Below the pieces are notes generated by a model, which was not told where the DNA came from, did not search any database, and saw only the letters and a program-made list of their open reading frames with translations. A stretch of 64,000 nt of DNA from Verrucomicrobiota bacterium (GTDB taxonomy: Bacteria; Verrucomicrobiota; Verrucomicrobiia; Limisphaerales; UBA9464). Every line of letters starts with the position of its first letter. The first letter of the stretch is position 1. The position numbers and the translations under genes are program-made. Positions 45,626 to 55,244 of the stretch are shown here, in pieces. The stretch spans positions 1-64,000 of the forward strand of contig JAFLEF010000002.1 of the NCBI GenBank assembly GCA_017309115.1, given 5' to 3'.

Positions 45626-45958
45626 GCTCCCCCCAGGGCATAGAAACAGCCCGCCACCGATGCCTTCGATCCCTCCCTGGACTGCGTCCTGAGTGGTGAC
45701 ACCGATGACGGGCTAAAGTGACGCCCGCCCCCTGCGTTGACCGGTTCCGCTTTCCGTCCAGTTGCTCGGTCCACTTCTGCGCGGGTGACGCGGTTGACGG
45801 GCGCACCAAAGTGTCTGCTGGGAATGTGCCAAGCGGCTACCCCCAAGGAATTCGGCCCAATTGCCGGGTCGGATAAGTTGGTTTCAGGCAGAACGCCCGA
45901 CATCTCTCGCAGATTGCAGGGAATACCGCCGCAGCAGAAAGCTCGTGAAATATCCGGG
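45626..45958 (+). other. Intergenic region between the sigma fusion and the ABC permease
   Basis: 333 bases between convergent genes. Frames on the minus strand reading ...AGGGRHFSP... are repeat-like text with no family support. No terminator hairpin with a U run, gene or tRNA is seen. Confidence 0.5.
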
Positions 45959-48900
45959 CTAGAGTTCCCGCAGTCCCTCCAGGAGACGACCGCGCAGGGC
46001 GCGAGTCACGGCGATCACAGTCCATACCAGTCCATTGAGCACGACCGCGATCAGGGTGAGGGCCAGCGATGTCCAGGGAATTCCCGAGCCCGGAGTGCCC
46101 AAGGCCGGGAGCACCGCAAGCGCCGCGGCGCCGGTTCCCAGGCCGACTCCGAGTAGGAGCAAGGCAACGTGTTCAGTGAGCAATAGGCGACGCAGTTGAC
46201 CCGCTTCAAAGCCCACCGCCTGCATGAGGGCCAGTTCGCCCCGGCGTTCGAACACATTGCGAACCACGACCACGCCGAGGCCAATACTGCCCAGGAGCAG
46301 ACCCAGACCTCCGAGTACTTGGAAGGTGTTCAGATAGGTGTTCTGGACGGAGTTGAAACGGTCCAACCGTCGGACGGTGGGAGTGAGTTCCAGGCCGACA
46401 TCTTGCAACGCCCGACTCAGCGCGGCGGAGAGCGGTTGGGAATCTCCCGGGGCATCGATCAGCAGCACCCGATGCCCGCTTTCGCTGGGGAAGAGTCGGA
46501 CCAAATCGGACTCCGCCACGATCAGATTGCCTTGCAGGATGGAGTTGGCGACCGCTCCCACGAGACGAATCTTGAAGGGCTGACCGCGTTCGTCGAGGTA
46601 GTCGAGGGTGTCGCCGATCTTCTTGCCGAGCGCCCATTGGAGGGAGTTGGCGTCCCCGATTGCTGGAATCTCCGGCACACCGGAATCAGACGGGGGCAGG
46701 GGAGCGGAGAGGATTCGCCAGCCGTCCTGCGGATTCAGCCCGGTCAATACTTTGGTGAAGGTGAAGGCCCCGCGCTCGGCCAGTGCCTGAGTATTCACGC
46801 CGAGCAGGCGCGGACGTTGGGCGCGATTCAGATTGAGGCAACTGGCGTCGTCGCCATCCCGAACGCGGAATCCCACGAAGGAAACCCCTTTGAGATCGTC
46901 CGGCTCGAGTCCGTAGAATTCCTGACCCTTCAGAGTATTGAGATCCTGGAGAACCGGCAGCGTGCTCTCGCCCCAAAGGGCAAAGCCTCCGGTGCCGGAG
47001 CTGCGAACCGCGGCGTTGCGGGTGGCGTCCAAGCGGTTCGCCGCGACGGCCACAATCAGGAACGCCGCGGAAGCCAAGAGCGCGATGGTACCGAGGGATC
47101 GCGAGGGGCGTCGGGTGAGACCGCGCAGCGCCAGCGCCGGCAATGACCGAACCACCGCTGACCCACCCTGAGGTTGACCACTGCGGGCCAACCAGAGACG
47201 AACCCAGAGCAGGGCCGCAATCAACCAAAGGGCACCCGCACCGAAGAACAGTTCCGGATTGGTGTCGCGGCGCAGTGCGGCCAAGCCGGTGAGGAGCAGC
47301 CCGATTCCCGTGCTGATCCAAGCGCCTGAGCGGATCCAGCGGGCGACCTGGCCCGGGCCGGCGGAAAGGTCCTGGGCTCCTTGATTCAGCAATTGGCGGG
47401 CGGGCCGATCCGCTTGCCGACGGAGCGAGACCCACAGGGTTCCCGCCGCCACCGCAATGCTCAGGAAAACTCCCAAGACCAACGTGCCGCCCGTGAGATG
47501 AAACTGGATTCCAGCCCCCGCCACGGCGTCCTTCCACAAGGTGGACAGTCCCCAAATGACTCCCTTGGCATACCAAGCCCCGAGCACAGCACCGAGCACG
47601 GATCCCACCACCGCCAGAAGCAGTCCTTCGCGAAAGAGCAAGCCGCGGACCTGACGCGGGGTCCAACCAATCGCCAGGAGAATTCCCGTCTCCGTGGCCC
47701 GTTGTTCGAGTCCGAACTGAAACAACATCGAGGTGAGCAAGAGCGCCGAGACGATCAGGAAGAAGCTGAACCCGATGAACAGTCCGCCGAAGTCCTGACC
47801 CGACGTCGCGGCTTTCAAGGCGGACTCCCGGATGGGCTGCCAGACGAGACCCACGTCACGGGGATCCAGTCCCGCCAGAAGTTGGTCGTGCTTTTCCTTC
47901 CACAACTCCGCTGCCGGAGTGTTGGTCGGCACGAACCAACGAATGGCCGTGAGATCTCCAAAGCGGTTCGCCCAGATCTTTTGTCCAGCAGCGAGAGAGA
48001 TGTAGGCCTTGGGAGTGCCCCGCCATTGCTTCCAGTAGGCCTCATCTTTATCGCGAATCGGATGAACCAGATCGAATCCAGCATCCCAATCCCGGGTGCT
48101 TTCGGCTTTGGCGAGTCCGGGGAACTCCGGCATGAGTGTCTTGTCGGCGTAGAGTCCCTTCAGCGGGACGATGCTGCGAACGCGGAACGAGTTGGTGTGT
48201 TCGATCAGACGGGTGCCAGCATCGACCCGGTAGTAGGCCAGGTCGACCGAGTCGCCGGGTTTCACGCCTAGGTCATCGGCGAGCCATTCGTTCAACACGA
48301 TCTCGTCGTCCTTCAAATCGGCTGGGGTGTAGGGCGCGCCCACCGCGGTGACCATGGAATAGGGCGTCAGTTGGTCGCCGTTGCGGATCGAATTGACTAG
48401 GTAGGTGAGCAGCGGGGTCGGGGGCGGGACTGGCGAATTGGTGGACAACGCCACCTGAGTCACTGCGGGTTCGAGGAAGATGCGGCGGGTGCTGAGTTCG
48501 AAGTGGCGCGGGACGTCCGCCGGTGGGGCTCGCAGGGGAACTTCGGGGAAGTTGAGTTCGGCGTCGGAGAGTTGGAAGGCGGAGCGAAGTTCGGAATCCA
48601 GGAACTCGGTCGTTTCTCCGGTAGGAGCGTACTGAGTTTTACCTCCCAGGAGTCTGGCCAATGGCCCCCAGTTGTTTTTTGCAGCCCAATGGAACGCCTC
48701 AATTCTCCAAGGGGACCAATTGTTGTTTCCTTTTACATAGCGTGGGGCGTGTGTGAGGAGGAGATTTGCGCGACCCTCAACACCCGCCAACCGCGCCAAT
48801 TCAGAGAGTGAAACGAAAACGTTCAGTGGATCGGCCTGGTCAGCGACCAGAGAAACGTTACCTCCCTGAGCTCCCTCCAAGATTCCGTCCACCACTCCCC

Positions 48901-49501
48901 GAAACGCCAACGACTGATCATCCCGAGGCGTAACGATGGCATCTCTCGATAAGGCCGACGGTTTGGCGACTCGAAGGACCACGGAATCACCGACCTTGGC
49001 GTTCAGTTGTCGGGCTATCGCCGGATTGAGCCAAATCCGATCCTGAGAGAAATCGAGCTGAGCTCCAAAGGCCTGACCGTTCTGGTTAGTCCACCCTCCC
49101 ATAAGTTCCCCCGGCAGAATGCCGATGATGTTGGCCCGGTTGACCCTGGCCTCTCCATCTTGGCGAGTAACGGAACCTGGAAGAACCAAAAGACTGGCGC
49201 CTTCCGGAGCTCCGACATCCTTTACTCGAGCCCAAAAAAAGTCTCCCGGTTTGGCGTTTTCGGCCGTTGGTATCAGGCGCTCAACGAGGTCCTGCTTGAA
49301 AAACCGATCCCCCGTCGCCAGGGCGTACGACGTGCGTGCCAACCGTTCCAGCGCCTTTGCTTTAAGACTTTCCCGGACGGAATCCCCCACGGCCAAAGCG
49401 CCAATCAGCACCGCCGCGGCTGCAATGGCGCCGGCCAGGGCTCCGAGATGGGCGCGAAAGTAGTAAACCAGGGAACGGCGGGCGAGTTGTCGGCGCGTCA
49501 T
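45959..49501 (-). CDS. Large ABC-transporter permease with duplicated FtsX domains
   Basis: 1180 aa inner-membrane permease. N-terminal helix YFRAHLGALAGAIAAAAVLIG followed by a MacB-type periplasmic domain, then the first FtsX three-helix set (FLIVSALLLTSMLFQFGL... ALLLAVVGSVLGAVLGAWY... GTLVLGVFLSIAVAAGTLWV), two further helices, and a second FtsX set near the C-terminus (QVLGGLGLLLGSIGLGVVVV, LLLTEHVALLLLGVGLGTGAAALAVL, IPWTSLALTLIAVVLNGLVW). Partner of the LolD-like ATPase encoded in the same operon; substrates may be lipoproteins or peptides. Overlaps the methyltransferase by four bases. Confidence 0.9.
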   Translation of the reverse strand: MTRRQLARRSLVYYFRAHLGALAGAIAAAAVLIGALAVGDSVRESLKAKALERLARTSYALATGDRFFKQDLVERLIPTAENAKPGDFFWARVKDVGAPEGASLLVLPGSVTRQDGEARVNRANIIGILPGELMGGWTNQNGQAFGAQLDFSQDRIWLNPAIARQLNAKVGDSVVLRVAKPSALSRDAIVTPRDDQSLAFRGVVDGILEGAQGGNVSLVADQADPLNVFVSLSELARLAGVEGRANLLLTHAPRYVKGNNNWSPWRIEAFHWAAKNNWGPLARLLGGKTQYAPTGETTEFLDSELRSAFQLSDAELNFPEVPLRAPPADVPRHFELSTRRIFLEPAVTQVALSTNSPVPPPTPLLTYLVNSIRNGDQLTPYSMVTAVGAPYTPADLKDDEIVLNEWLADDLGVKPGDSVDLAYYRVDAGTRLIEHTNSFRVRSIVPLKGLYADKTLMPEFPGLAKAESTRDWDAGFDLVHPIRDKDEAYWKQWRGTPKAYISLAAGQKIWANRFGDLTAIRWFVPTNTPAAELWKEKHDQLLAGLDPRDVGLVWQPIRESALKAATSGQDFGGLFIGFSFFLIVSALLLTSMLFQFGLEQRATETGILLAIGWTPRQVRGLLFREGLLLAVVGSVLGAVLGAWYAKGVIWGLSTLWKDAVAGAGIQFHLTGGTLVLGVFLSIAVAAGTLWVSLRRQADRPARQLLNQGAQDLSAGPGQVARWIRSGAWISTGIGLLLTGLAALRRDTNPELFFGAGALWLIAALLWVRLWLARSGQPQGGSAVVRSLPALALRGLTRRPSRSLGTIALLASAAFLIVAVAANRLDATRNAAVRSSGTGGFALWGESTLPVLQDLNTLKGQEFYGLEPDDLKGVSFVGFRVRDGDDASCLNLNRAQRPRLLGVNTQALAERGAFTFTKVLTGLNPQDGWRILSAPLPPSDSGVPEIPAIGDANSLQWALGKKIGDTLDYLDERGQPFKIRLVGAVANSILQGNLIVAESDLVRLFPSESGHRVLLIDAPGDSQPLSAALSRALQDVGLELTPTVRRLDRFNSVQNTYLNTFQVLGGLGLLLGSIGLGVVVVRNVFERRGELALMQAVGFEAGQLRRLLLTEHVALLLLGVGLGTGAAALAVLPALGTPGSGIPWTSLALTLIAVVLNGLVWTVIAVTRALRGRLLEGLREL

Positions 49502-50169
49502 GACGGTTGCCCTCCAGCGCGTTGGCCCACGCGATAGTCAACACACCAGTAGTGCGTGAGCTCCCGCACTCGCAGTTGATCCGCCAGAGGCGACAAGAGA
49601 GCGGTTAGTTCCTGGGCCGTGGGGAAGTTCTTCAGCACTTCATGCTCGGTGCCGTCGGCCAGCGTCCGGGTCTGGTAGGTATTGCCGTCCGAATCAGTCC
49701 GGGAGATCGGAGTGCTGCTGCCGGAAACATAACGGTTGTCCAGAAACAGGACGCGAGCTCCGGGCTCGAGTTGCCGATGCACCATCACGAGGAATCCGGG
49801 TAACTTTCTTCGGGGAACATGCGACCACCAGAACCCGGCCATTCCCGCAGTGAACGAACCCGGAATCGGCTCGGATGCGTACACGTCCCGACAACACCAT
49901 TCCACGCCGGGCAGGGATTTGGCGCGGGCCACTTCAAGGACCTCGGGATTCAGATCCACCGCCGTGACGGCTTTCGCCACGGGAGCCAGGACGGCCGTCC
50001 ACCACCCCGTGCCGCACGCGAGTTCGAGCACCCGTTGGTCTCGACCGAAGTCTGCCACCCAGTCCTCCAACTGGCGCAGATCATCCTGGCGTTCGGGCTT
50101 GGTGTAGATCCGTTCGTACTCGCCAGCGCGGCGGGCGTAGTACTGAGCCAGGGGATGATCAGCCGTCAT
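49498..50169 (-). CDS. SAM-dependent methyltransferase, class I
   Basis: 223-aa cytosolic protein. SAM-binding motif VLELACGTGWWTAVLAP and VTAVDLNPEVLEVA identify the Rossmann methyltransferase fold; N-terminal Q-Y-Y-A-R-R-A-G-E-Y resembles UbiE-like methyltransferases. It lies inside the ABC operon, overlapping the ATPase gene at its start and the permease gene at its end by four bases each. The substrate is unknown; position suggests a link to the exported molecule. Confidence 0.8.
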   Translation of the reverse strand: MTADHPLAQYYARRAGEYERIYTKPERQDDLRQLEDWVADFGRDQRVLELACGTGWWTAVLAPVAKAVTAVDLNPEVLEVARAKSLPGVEWCCRDVYASEPIPGSFTAGMAGFWWSHVPRRKLPGFLVMVHRQLEPGARVLFLDNRYVSGSSTPISRTDSDGNTYQTRTLADGTEHEVLKNFPTAQELTALLSPLADQLRVRELTHYWCVDYRVGQRAGGQPS

Positions 50170-50852
50170 ACGAGTTTTCCGTCCTGAAGTTCCACCGTCC
50201 GGCCCATTTGACGCGCCAATTCCTGACTGTGCGTCACGACGATCAGGGTCACCCCTTCCTCCCGATTCAATTCCACCAGGAGCTTTCCGAGGGTCTCGGC
50301 GCTGATCCGATCCAAGGCGCCCGTGGGTTCATCGGCCAGTAGGAGTTTGGGTTGATTGATCAGCGCTCGCACGACGGCTGTCCGCTGACGTTCGCCGCCG
50401 CTGAGTTGACCGGGCAGGTGATCCAAGCGGGCCGCCAGACCGACCCGATTCAAGAGTCGGCGGGCGCGCTGCTCGGCATCCGGGGGGGAAGCTTTGGCGT
50501 CCGCCAGCGTTGGCAAGAGAACGTTCTCGAGAACCGAACACTGGGGAAGGAGGTGGTGGCTCTGGAAAATGAAACCCACCTGACGATTGCGAACCTGGGC
50601 CAGCTCCGCGCCGTGAAGTCGGGTCAGATCCTGCCCGTCGAGCAGTACCAGTCCGGAGTCGGGATGATCCAAGGTTCCGAGCAGGTTGAGAATGGTGCTC
50701 TTGCCACTTCCACTGGGGCCAATGATGGCGACGCTTTCACCCCGGTTCACCCGCAGGGAGGCTCCTCGCAGGACGGGGACCGGGACGACTCCGGGATAGG
50801 CTTTGGAGACGTCGCGTAACTCGAGCAAGGGAACGGCCACTGCAGCGGACAT
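50166..50852 (-). CDS. ABC transporter ATPase, LolD/MacB type
   Basis: 228 aa after choosing MSAAVAVPLLELRDVSKAYPG at 50852 (the longer frame adds 12 Ala-rich residues). Walker A GPSGSGKST, Q-loop FIFQSHHLLPQ, signature LSGGERQR, Walker B LLLADEPTGALD, H-loop VVTHS. Energises the FtsX permease encoded two genes downstream. Fits the LolD/MacB family, where ATPase and permease are separate polypeptides. Confidence 0.93.
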   Translation of the reverse strand: MSAAVAVPLLELRDVSKAYPGVVPVPVLRGASLRVNRGESVAIIGPSGSGKSTILNLLGTLDHPDSGLVLLDGQDLTRLHGAELAQVRNRQVGFIFQSHHLLPQCSVLENVLLPTLADAKASPPDAEQRARRLLNRVGLAARLDHLPGQLSGGERQRTAVVRALINQPKLLLADEPTGALDRISAETLGKLLVELNREEGVTLIVVTHSQELARQMGRTVELQDGKLV

Positions 50853-50900
50853 GCCGGCGATGGTAACGGCAGCTGCGGTTCCGGCCAAGCCGCAGCGTCA

Positions 50901-51161
50901 TCAACCGCCCTGAACCGGCGGAAACAACGACACTTCATCTCCCGGCCGGAGCACATAGGAAGGTCCCTGGTACTCCACGCCCACGGCGATCAGGGTCGAA
51001 TTGCGCAGGGCGCCCAGGCGGGGGTGGCGCCGATAAACTTCGGTCAGCAACTGTTCGATCGACGCTCCGGCCGGAAGTTCGACCCGCAATTCACTGACGC
51101 CGGCCAAATCGCGGAAATAACTCCAAAGCTGGACGGGAATGGAGAGCAAGGGAGGGTTCAC
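50901..51161 (-). CDS. MoaD/ThiS-family sulfur carrier
   Basis: 86-aa beta-grasp protein ending PPVQGG; the terminal Gly-Gly is the thiocarboxylate-forming site of sulfur carriers. Sequence 'VQLWSYFRDLAGVSELRVELP' and 'LRPGDEVSLFPPVQGG' match MoaD, the small subunit of molybdopterin synthase. No moaE, moeB or other molybdopterin gene is near. It shares a 4-base overlap with hpt. Confidence 0.85.
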   Translation of the reverse strand: MNPPLLSIPVQLWSYFRDLAGVSELRVELPAGASIEQLLTEVYRRHPRLGALRNSTLIAVGVEYQGPSYVLRPGDEVSLFPPVQGG

Positions 51162-51718
51162 TCGGCTGGGGGTGGGTTCTTCAGGACTCCGATGTACGGC
51201 AGGTTTCGGTATCGTTCGTCGTAATCGAGTCCGTAGCCGACCACGAACTGATTGGGAATGGAGAATCCCACGTAGTCCGCCTGGAGACTGCCGCTACGGC
51301 GTTCCGGCTTATCCAAAAGAACGCAGGTCTTGAGACTGGCGGGCTGCAGGCGGCGAAGACGTTCCAACACGGCGTTGAGGGTCTTCCCGGTGTCCAGAAT
51401 GTCATCGACGACCAAGACGTGCCGATGCCGCACGTCCAGCCGAAGTTCCTTGGTGAAGATCAAGGTGCCGGATTCCGTGCCGCTGCCGTAGCTGGAGACC
51501 CCCATGAAATCCAATCGAAGCGGAAGACTGATCCGGCGAATCAAGTCCGCCAGGAAGATCACCGTTCCATTGAGCAGCGCGACTAAGACCACTTCCTTGC
51601 CAGCAAAATCCTGGTTGATCTGTTCGGCCAGGACATTGATGCGCCGGTGAATCCGGCTGGCGGAAATCAGGATATCAACGGAAGGGTCAAGGGGAACCGA
51701 GGTGGACGATCGACTCAT
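51158..51718 (-). CDS. hpt: Hypoxanthine phosphoribosyltransferase
   Basis: Salvages hypoxanthine (and guanine) to IMP/GMP. 186 aa with the PRPP-binding motif VLVVDDILDTGKTL and LVALLNGTVIFLADL, SSYGSGTES and the C-terminal FVVGYGLDYDERYRNLPYIG. Starts over the end of the TPR gene and overlaps the MoaD-like gene, so all three are co-transcribed. Confidence 0.95.
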   Translation of the reverse strand: MSRSSTSVPLDPSVDILISASRIHRRINVLAEQINQDFAGKEVVLVALLNGTVIFLADLIRRISLPLRLDFMGVSSYGSGTESGTLIFTKELRLDVRHRHVLVVDDILDTGKTLNAVLERLRRLQPASLKTCVLLDKPERRSGSLQADYVGFSIPNQFVVGYGLDYDERYRNLPYIGVLKNPPPAE

Positions 51719-52437
51719 TTGGCTTTGATCTGTGCCAGGTCGGAATGCCCGGACAGTTCGCGCCGCAATTCCTCCGCTACCTTGGAGGTCGGGTCAACCG
51801 CAAGTCCCTCCTCCCACAGCTGACGAGCCCGCTCTTTTTGCCCCCAGCGCTTCTGCGCGTAGCCGTGGTACAAGTACACATACTGACGAAAATCCACGGC
51901 AAACTCCCCCCGATCGGCCCGTTCCTGCAACCAGGCAAAGTCGGTTTGCACCACGCTTTTCCGGTCGAAGAGATCGGGCAGGAAGAGGTTATTGCTGGCC
52001 CGGGTAAATCGGGCGTCGGCGTCCTCAGGATTTTCGGCCAGCGCCGCATCCATGAGGGCCAGGCCTTCGCGGACCCGCCGAATTTTGGCCCCCGGCCAGA
52101 ATGGCTCCCGGGCACTGATCACCGTGGCGCTGCCGAGCAGCGTCCGGGCGAACGTATTTCGGGGATCCAATTCCAGCAGTCGGTTCAGGTAGCTCTTGGA
52201 CTGCTTCAGAAGCTTGGTTTGCCCGTCGCCGCCAAATGCCGCCCGATTGTGACACTCCAGCGCGGTGCGAATCAGCACCATCGTGTTGGTCGGATCCTGT
52301 TCCAACCGTGCTTCCAGCAGGGTGAGATCCGACGGCAAATCGGGCATCCCCTTCGAAGTGGCGGCGGCCCAAAGCGGACTCAGACCCAGGAATTGGATCA
52401 AGGCCACCATGCACCAGCGCTGGAGACTGCGGATCAC
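51715..52437 (-). CDS. Exported tetratricopeptide-repeat protein
   Basis: 240 aa from a GTG start I prefer (52437); TTG at 52443 and ATG at 52410 are alternatives. A signal peptide (MVALIQFLGLSPLWA) is followed by TPR-like helices: LLEARLEQDPTNTMVLIRTAL, LNRLLELDPRNTFARTLLG, GLALMDAALAENPEDADARF and ARQLWEEGLAVDPTSKVAEEL. Probably periplasmic scaffold. First gene of the set with hpt; the role is unknown. Confidence 0.75.
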   Translation of the reverse strand: MIRSLQRWCMVALIQFLGLSPLWAAATSKGMPDLPSDLTLLEARLEQDPTNTMVLIRTALECHNRAAFGGDGQTKLLKQSKSYLNRLLELDPRNTFARTLLGSATVISAREPFWPGAKIRRVREGLALMDAALAENPEDADARFTRASNNLFLPDLFDRKSVVQTDFAWLQERADRGEFAVDFRQYVYLYHGYAQKRWGQKERARQLWEEGLAVDPTSKVAEELRRELSGHSDLAQIKAK

Positions 52438-52556
52438 GTGCAAGCAATGGCATTGAACGACGGAAGGTCAACCTGCGGGATTCGTTCGTCCGAGAATTGT
52501 CACGTGGGTGACTCGGAAGTTCGCTTTGGACGCGTTCCACCGTATGGTTTCCGCCG

Positions 52557-54620
52557 ATGGCGCGCCCGTTTGAACTTGTGTCCCAGTATGCCCCCGCCGG
52601 GGATCAGCCGACGGCCATTGCCAAACTCACGGATGGCCTAAAGCGCGGCGTAAAGCATCAGGTCCTGCTCGGGGTCACCGGATCCGGCAAGACGTTCACC
52701 ATGGCCAACGCCATCGCGAATCTCAACCGGCCCACCCTGATCATCTCCCACAACAAAACCCTGGCTGCCCAGCTTTACGCCGAATTCAAGGCGTTCTTCC
52801 CCAACAACGCCGTCGAGTACTTCGTCAGCTACTTCGACTACTACCAACCCGAGGCCTACATCCCGCGGACCGACACCTTCATCGAAAAGGACTCCTCGGT
52901 GAACGATGAGATTGAGCGGCTCCGACTGTCGGCGATGTCGAATCTGTTGACCCGGCGCGACGTGGTGGTGGTGGCTTCGGTCTCGTGCATTTACGGTATT
53001 GGCGACCGCCGCGACTACGAGGCGATGGTGATTCCCTTGCGAGTTGGCCAACAGATTGGGCGCAATCAATTGCTGGAGCGACTGGTGGACCTTCAGTTTT
53101 CGCGCAACGACTACGAAGTGCAGCGGGGGAAATTCCGCGTTCGAGGCGACGTCATCGAACTTCAGCCGGCGTATGCCGAGGACGCCGTGCGCATCGAATT
53201 CTTTGGCGATGAGATTGAACGGTTCACCCGCTTTGAACCGTTGACCGGCGAGACCATCGAAACCCTCGAAGGGTTCAATGTGTTTCCGAGCAAGCAGTTC
53301 GCCACGCCCCAGGAGAAGATCAACCGGGCCATGCTCACCATTCGCGAGGAACTGACCGACCGGATCGCCTGGTTTGAGAAGCAGGGAAAACTGCTGGAGG
53401 CTCAGCGAATTAAGATGCGGTGCGAATTCGACCTCGAGCAGTTGCAGGAGCTGGGGTTCTGTTCGGGCATCGAGAACTACTCGCGCCACATCACCGGGCG
53501 CCCACCGGGTTCGCGGCCCGGGGTGTTGATCGACTTTTTCCCGGACGACTTCCTGCTGATCATTGACGAATCGCACGCGACCTTGCCGCAGGTTCAGGGC
53601 ATGCATGCGGGCGATATGGCCCGCAAGTCGGTGTTGGTGGAACATGGCTTTCGCTTGCCCAGTGCCCTGGATAATCGCCCGCTGAATTTTGAGGAGTTCA
53701 AGGGGATGGTGAATCAGGCGATCTACGTCAGTGCCACCCCGGGTCCCACGGAATTGGAATGGGCCGGCACCCAGAATGTGGCGGAACAGATTGTTCGGCC
53801 TACCGGGTTGGTGGATCCCGAGATCGTGATTCGACCGCTCAAGGGCCAGATTGACGATCTAATGGAGGAAGCGCGTCAGCGTGTGGAGAAGAAAGAGCGG
53901 GTTTTGGTGACCACCTTAACCAAGCGGACCGCCGAGGAATTGACGGACTACCTGCGCGACCTGGCGGTCAACGTCCGGTATTTGCACAGCGAGATTGACG
54001 CCATCGAGCGGGTGGAGATTTTGCGAGCTCTGCGGAAGGGGGATTGCGACGTATTGGTGGGGATCAATCTGCTCCGGGAAGGCCTGGATCTACCGGAGGT
54101 TTCCCTGGTCGCCATTCTGGACGCCGACAAGGAGGGCTACCTCCGCAGCGCAACCAGTCTGATTCAAACCGCCGGCCGGGCCGCCCGGCATCTGAATGGA
54201 AAGGTCATCCTGTACGCCGACGTCCGAACCCAGAGCATCCAAAAGTTCCTCGCCGTTTCGGAATACCGGCGTCAGCGCCAGATGGCCTACAATCTTCAAC
54301 ACGGAATCACCCCTCGATCCGTCACGCGGGCCGTTGAAGGCAGTCTCGGCAGTCAGCCGGGACACGCTGCCGCCGCAGCTGCGTTGCACGAAAGTGTGGA
54401 GCAGTTTGATCTGACCGAGACGTTGCGTGAGTTGGAGCAGGAGATGGTGCAGGCGGCCAATAACTTGGAGTTTGAGAAGGCGGCCCTGTTGCGGGACCAG
54501 ATTCGGGAACTCAAACAGCGGATGACGGGCAACGAGCTCAAGACGCCCGGGATCACCGGCCAAGCGCAGCACGATGCCCGCCGCAGCCGCGAACGGGGCC
54601 GGGGACGCAGTCGCCGATAG
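52557..54620 (+). CDS. uvrB: UvrABC excinuclease subunit B
   Basis: DNA-damage verification helicase of nucleotide-excision repair. 687 aa; Walker A GVTGSGKTFTMAN, SYFDYYQPEAYIPRTD beta-hairpin, helicase motifs (IDESHATLPQ, SATPGPTELE, GINLLREGLDLPEVSLVAILDADKEG), and a C-terminal UvrC-binding domain (LEQEMVQAANNLEFEKAALLRDQI). Start ATG at 52557 gives MARPFELVSQYAPAGDQP, the family beginning. Confidence 0.97.
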   Translation: MARPFELVSQYAPAGDQPTAIAKLTDGLKRGVKHQVLLGVTGSGKTFTMANAIANLNRPTLIISHNKTLAAQLYAEFKAFFPNNAVEYFVSYFDYYQPEAYIPRTDTFIEKDSSVNDEIERLRLSAMSNLLTRRDVVVVASVSCIYGIGDRRDYEAMVIPLRVGQQIGRNQLLERLVDLQFSRNDYEVQRGKFRVRGDVIELQPAYAEDAVRIEFFGDEIERFTRFEPLTGETIETLEGFNVFPSKQFATPQEKINRAMLTIREELTDRIAWFEKQGKLLEAQRIKMRCEFDLEQLQELGFCSGIENYSRHITGRPPGSRPGVLIDFFPDDFLLIIDESHATLPQVQGMHAGDMARKSVLVEHGFRLPSALDNRPLNFEEFKGMVNQAIYVSATPGPTELEWAGTQNVAEQIVRPTGLVDPEIVIRPLKGQIDDLMEEARQRVEKKERVLVTTLTKRTAEELTDYLRDLAVNVRYLHSEIDAIERVEILRALRKGDCDVLVGINLLREGLDLPEVSLVAILDADKEGYLRSATSLIQTAGRAARHLNGKVILYADVRTQSIQKFLAVSEYRRQRQMAYNLQHGITPRSVTRAVEGSLGSQPGHAAAAAALHESVEQFDLTETLRELEQEMVQAANNLEFEKAALLRDQIRELKQRMTGNELKTPGITGQAQHDARRSRERGRGRSRR

Positions 54621-54670
54621 CGTCCAAAGATCCGAACCAAACTCCTCGGTTGACAACTGTGCTTACTGGG

Positions 54671-54690
54671 ATTTCTGTCCTGACAGAAAT
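54671..54690. promoter_or_regulatory. 20-bp palindromic operator of the GbsR-type regulator
   Basis: ATTTCTGTC-CT-GACAGAAAT, a perfect palindrome, lies 6 bases before the regulator start codon and overlaps the expected -10 region of a promoter whose -35 is TTGACA at 54650-54655. The placement suggests autorepression by the encoded regulator. Confidence 0.75.
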
Positions 54691-54696
54691 TATCGA

Positions 54697-55230
54697 ATGA
54701 ACGATCTCTCGCCAGTGGAACAGAAATTCGTCCTGCATTGGGGCGAAATGAGCGCGCGTTGGGGGATCAACCGCACGGTCGCTCAGGTTCATGCTTTGCT
54801 GTTTCTGGCGCCGGAGCCTCTCAATGCCGAAGCGATTCAACAGAAACTTGGAGTGGCTCGATCGAACGTCAGCACCAGTCTGCGCGAGTTGCAGGGTTGG
54901 GGCATTGTGAAACTCATTCACCTTCCGGGGGATCGGCGGGACCACTTCGAGACGAAAAAGGATGTCTGGGAGCTATTCCGTTGCGTATTGGACGAGCGCA
55001 AGAAGCGGGAAGTGGATCCGACCCTGGCGGTGCTGCGGGAGTGTTTGGAAGAGGCTTCCAAGGATGAGGCCACCAGTCAGTACAGCGAGGATCGGTTGCG
55101 GGATCTCCACGACTTTTTCGACACCACTTCGAAGTGGTACACGCAGTTCCGGACCTGGCCGATCAGTGCCGTCACCAAACTGGCGCGGTTGGGCGACCGG
55201 GCGCTCAAGCTATTGAAGATTGGCGACTAA
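54697..55230 (+). CDS. GbsR/MarR-family transcriptional regulator
   Basis: 177-aa winged-helix protein. Start at 54697 (MNDLSPVEQKFVLHWGEM), with the palindrome before it; the longer open frame comes from the end of uvrB. The helix-turn-helix reads AEAIQQKLGVARSNVSTSLRELQGWGIVKLI, the usual GbsR pattern, with a GDRRDHFETKKDVWELFR wing. Probably controls itself and the following DCC gene 14 bases downstream, which lies in the same orientation. The ligand is unknown. Confidence 0.9.
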   Translation: MNDLSPVEQKFVLHWGEMSARWGINRTVAQVHALLFLAPEPLNAEAIQQKLGVARSNVSTSLRELQGWGIVKLIHLPGDRRDHFETKKDVWELFRCVLDERKKREVDPTLAVLRECLEEASKDEATSQYSEDRLRDLHDFFDTTSKWYTQFRTWPISAVTKLARLGDRALKLLKIGD

Positions 55231-55244
55231 CTCAGGAGCGAACC

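Noticed and set aside
45547-45903. 118-codon minus-strand frame before the FtsX permease
   Set aside because: Overlaps the end of the sigma fusion and consists of repeat-like low-complexity text; no support as a gene.
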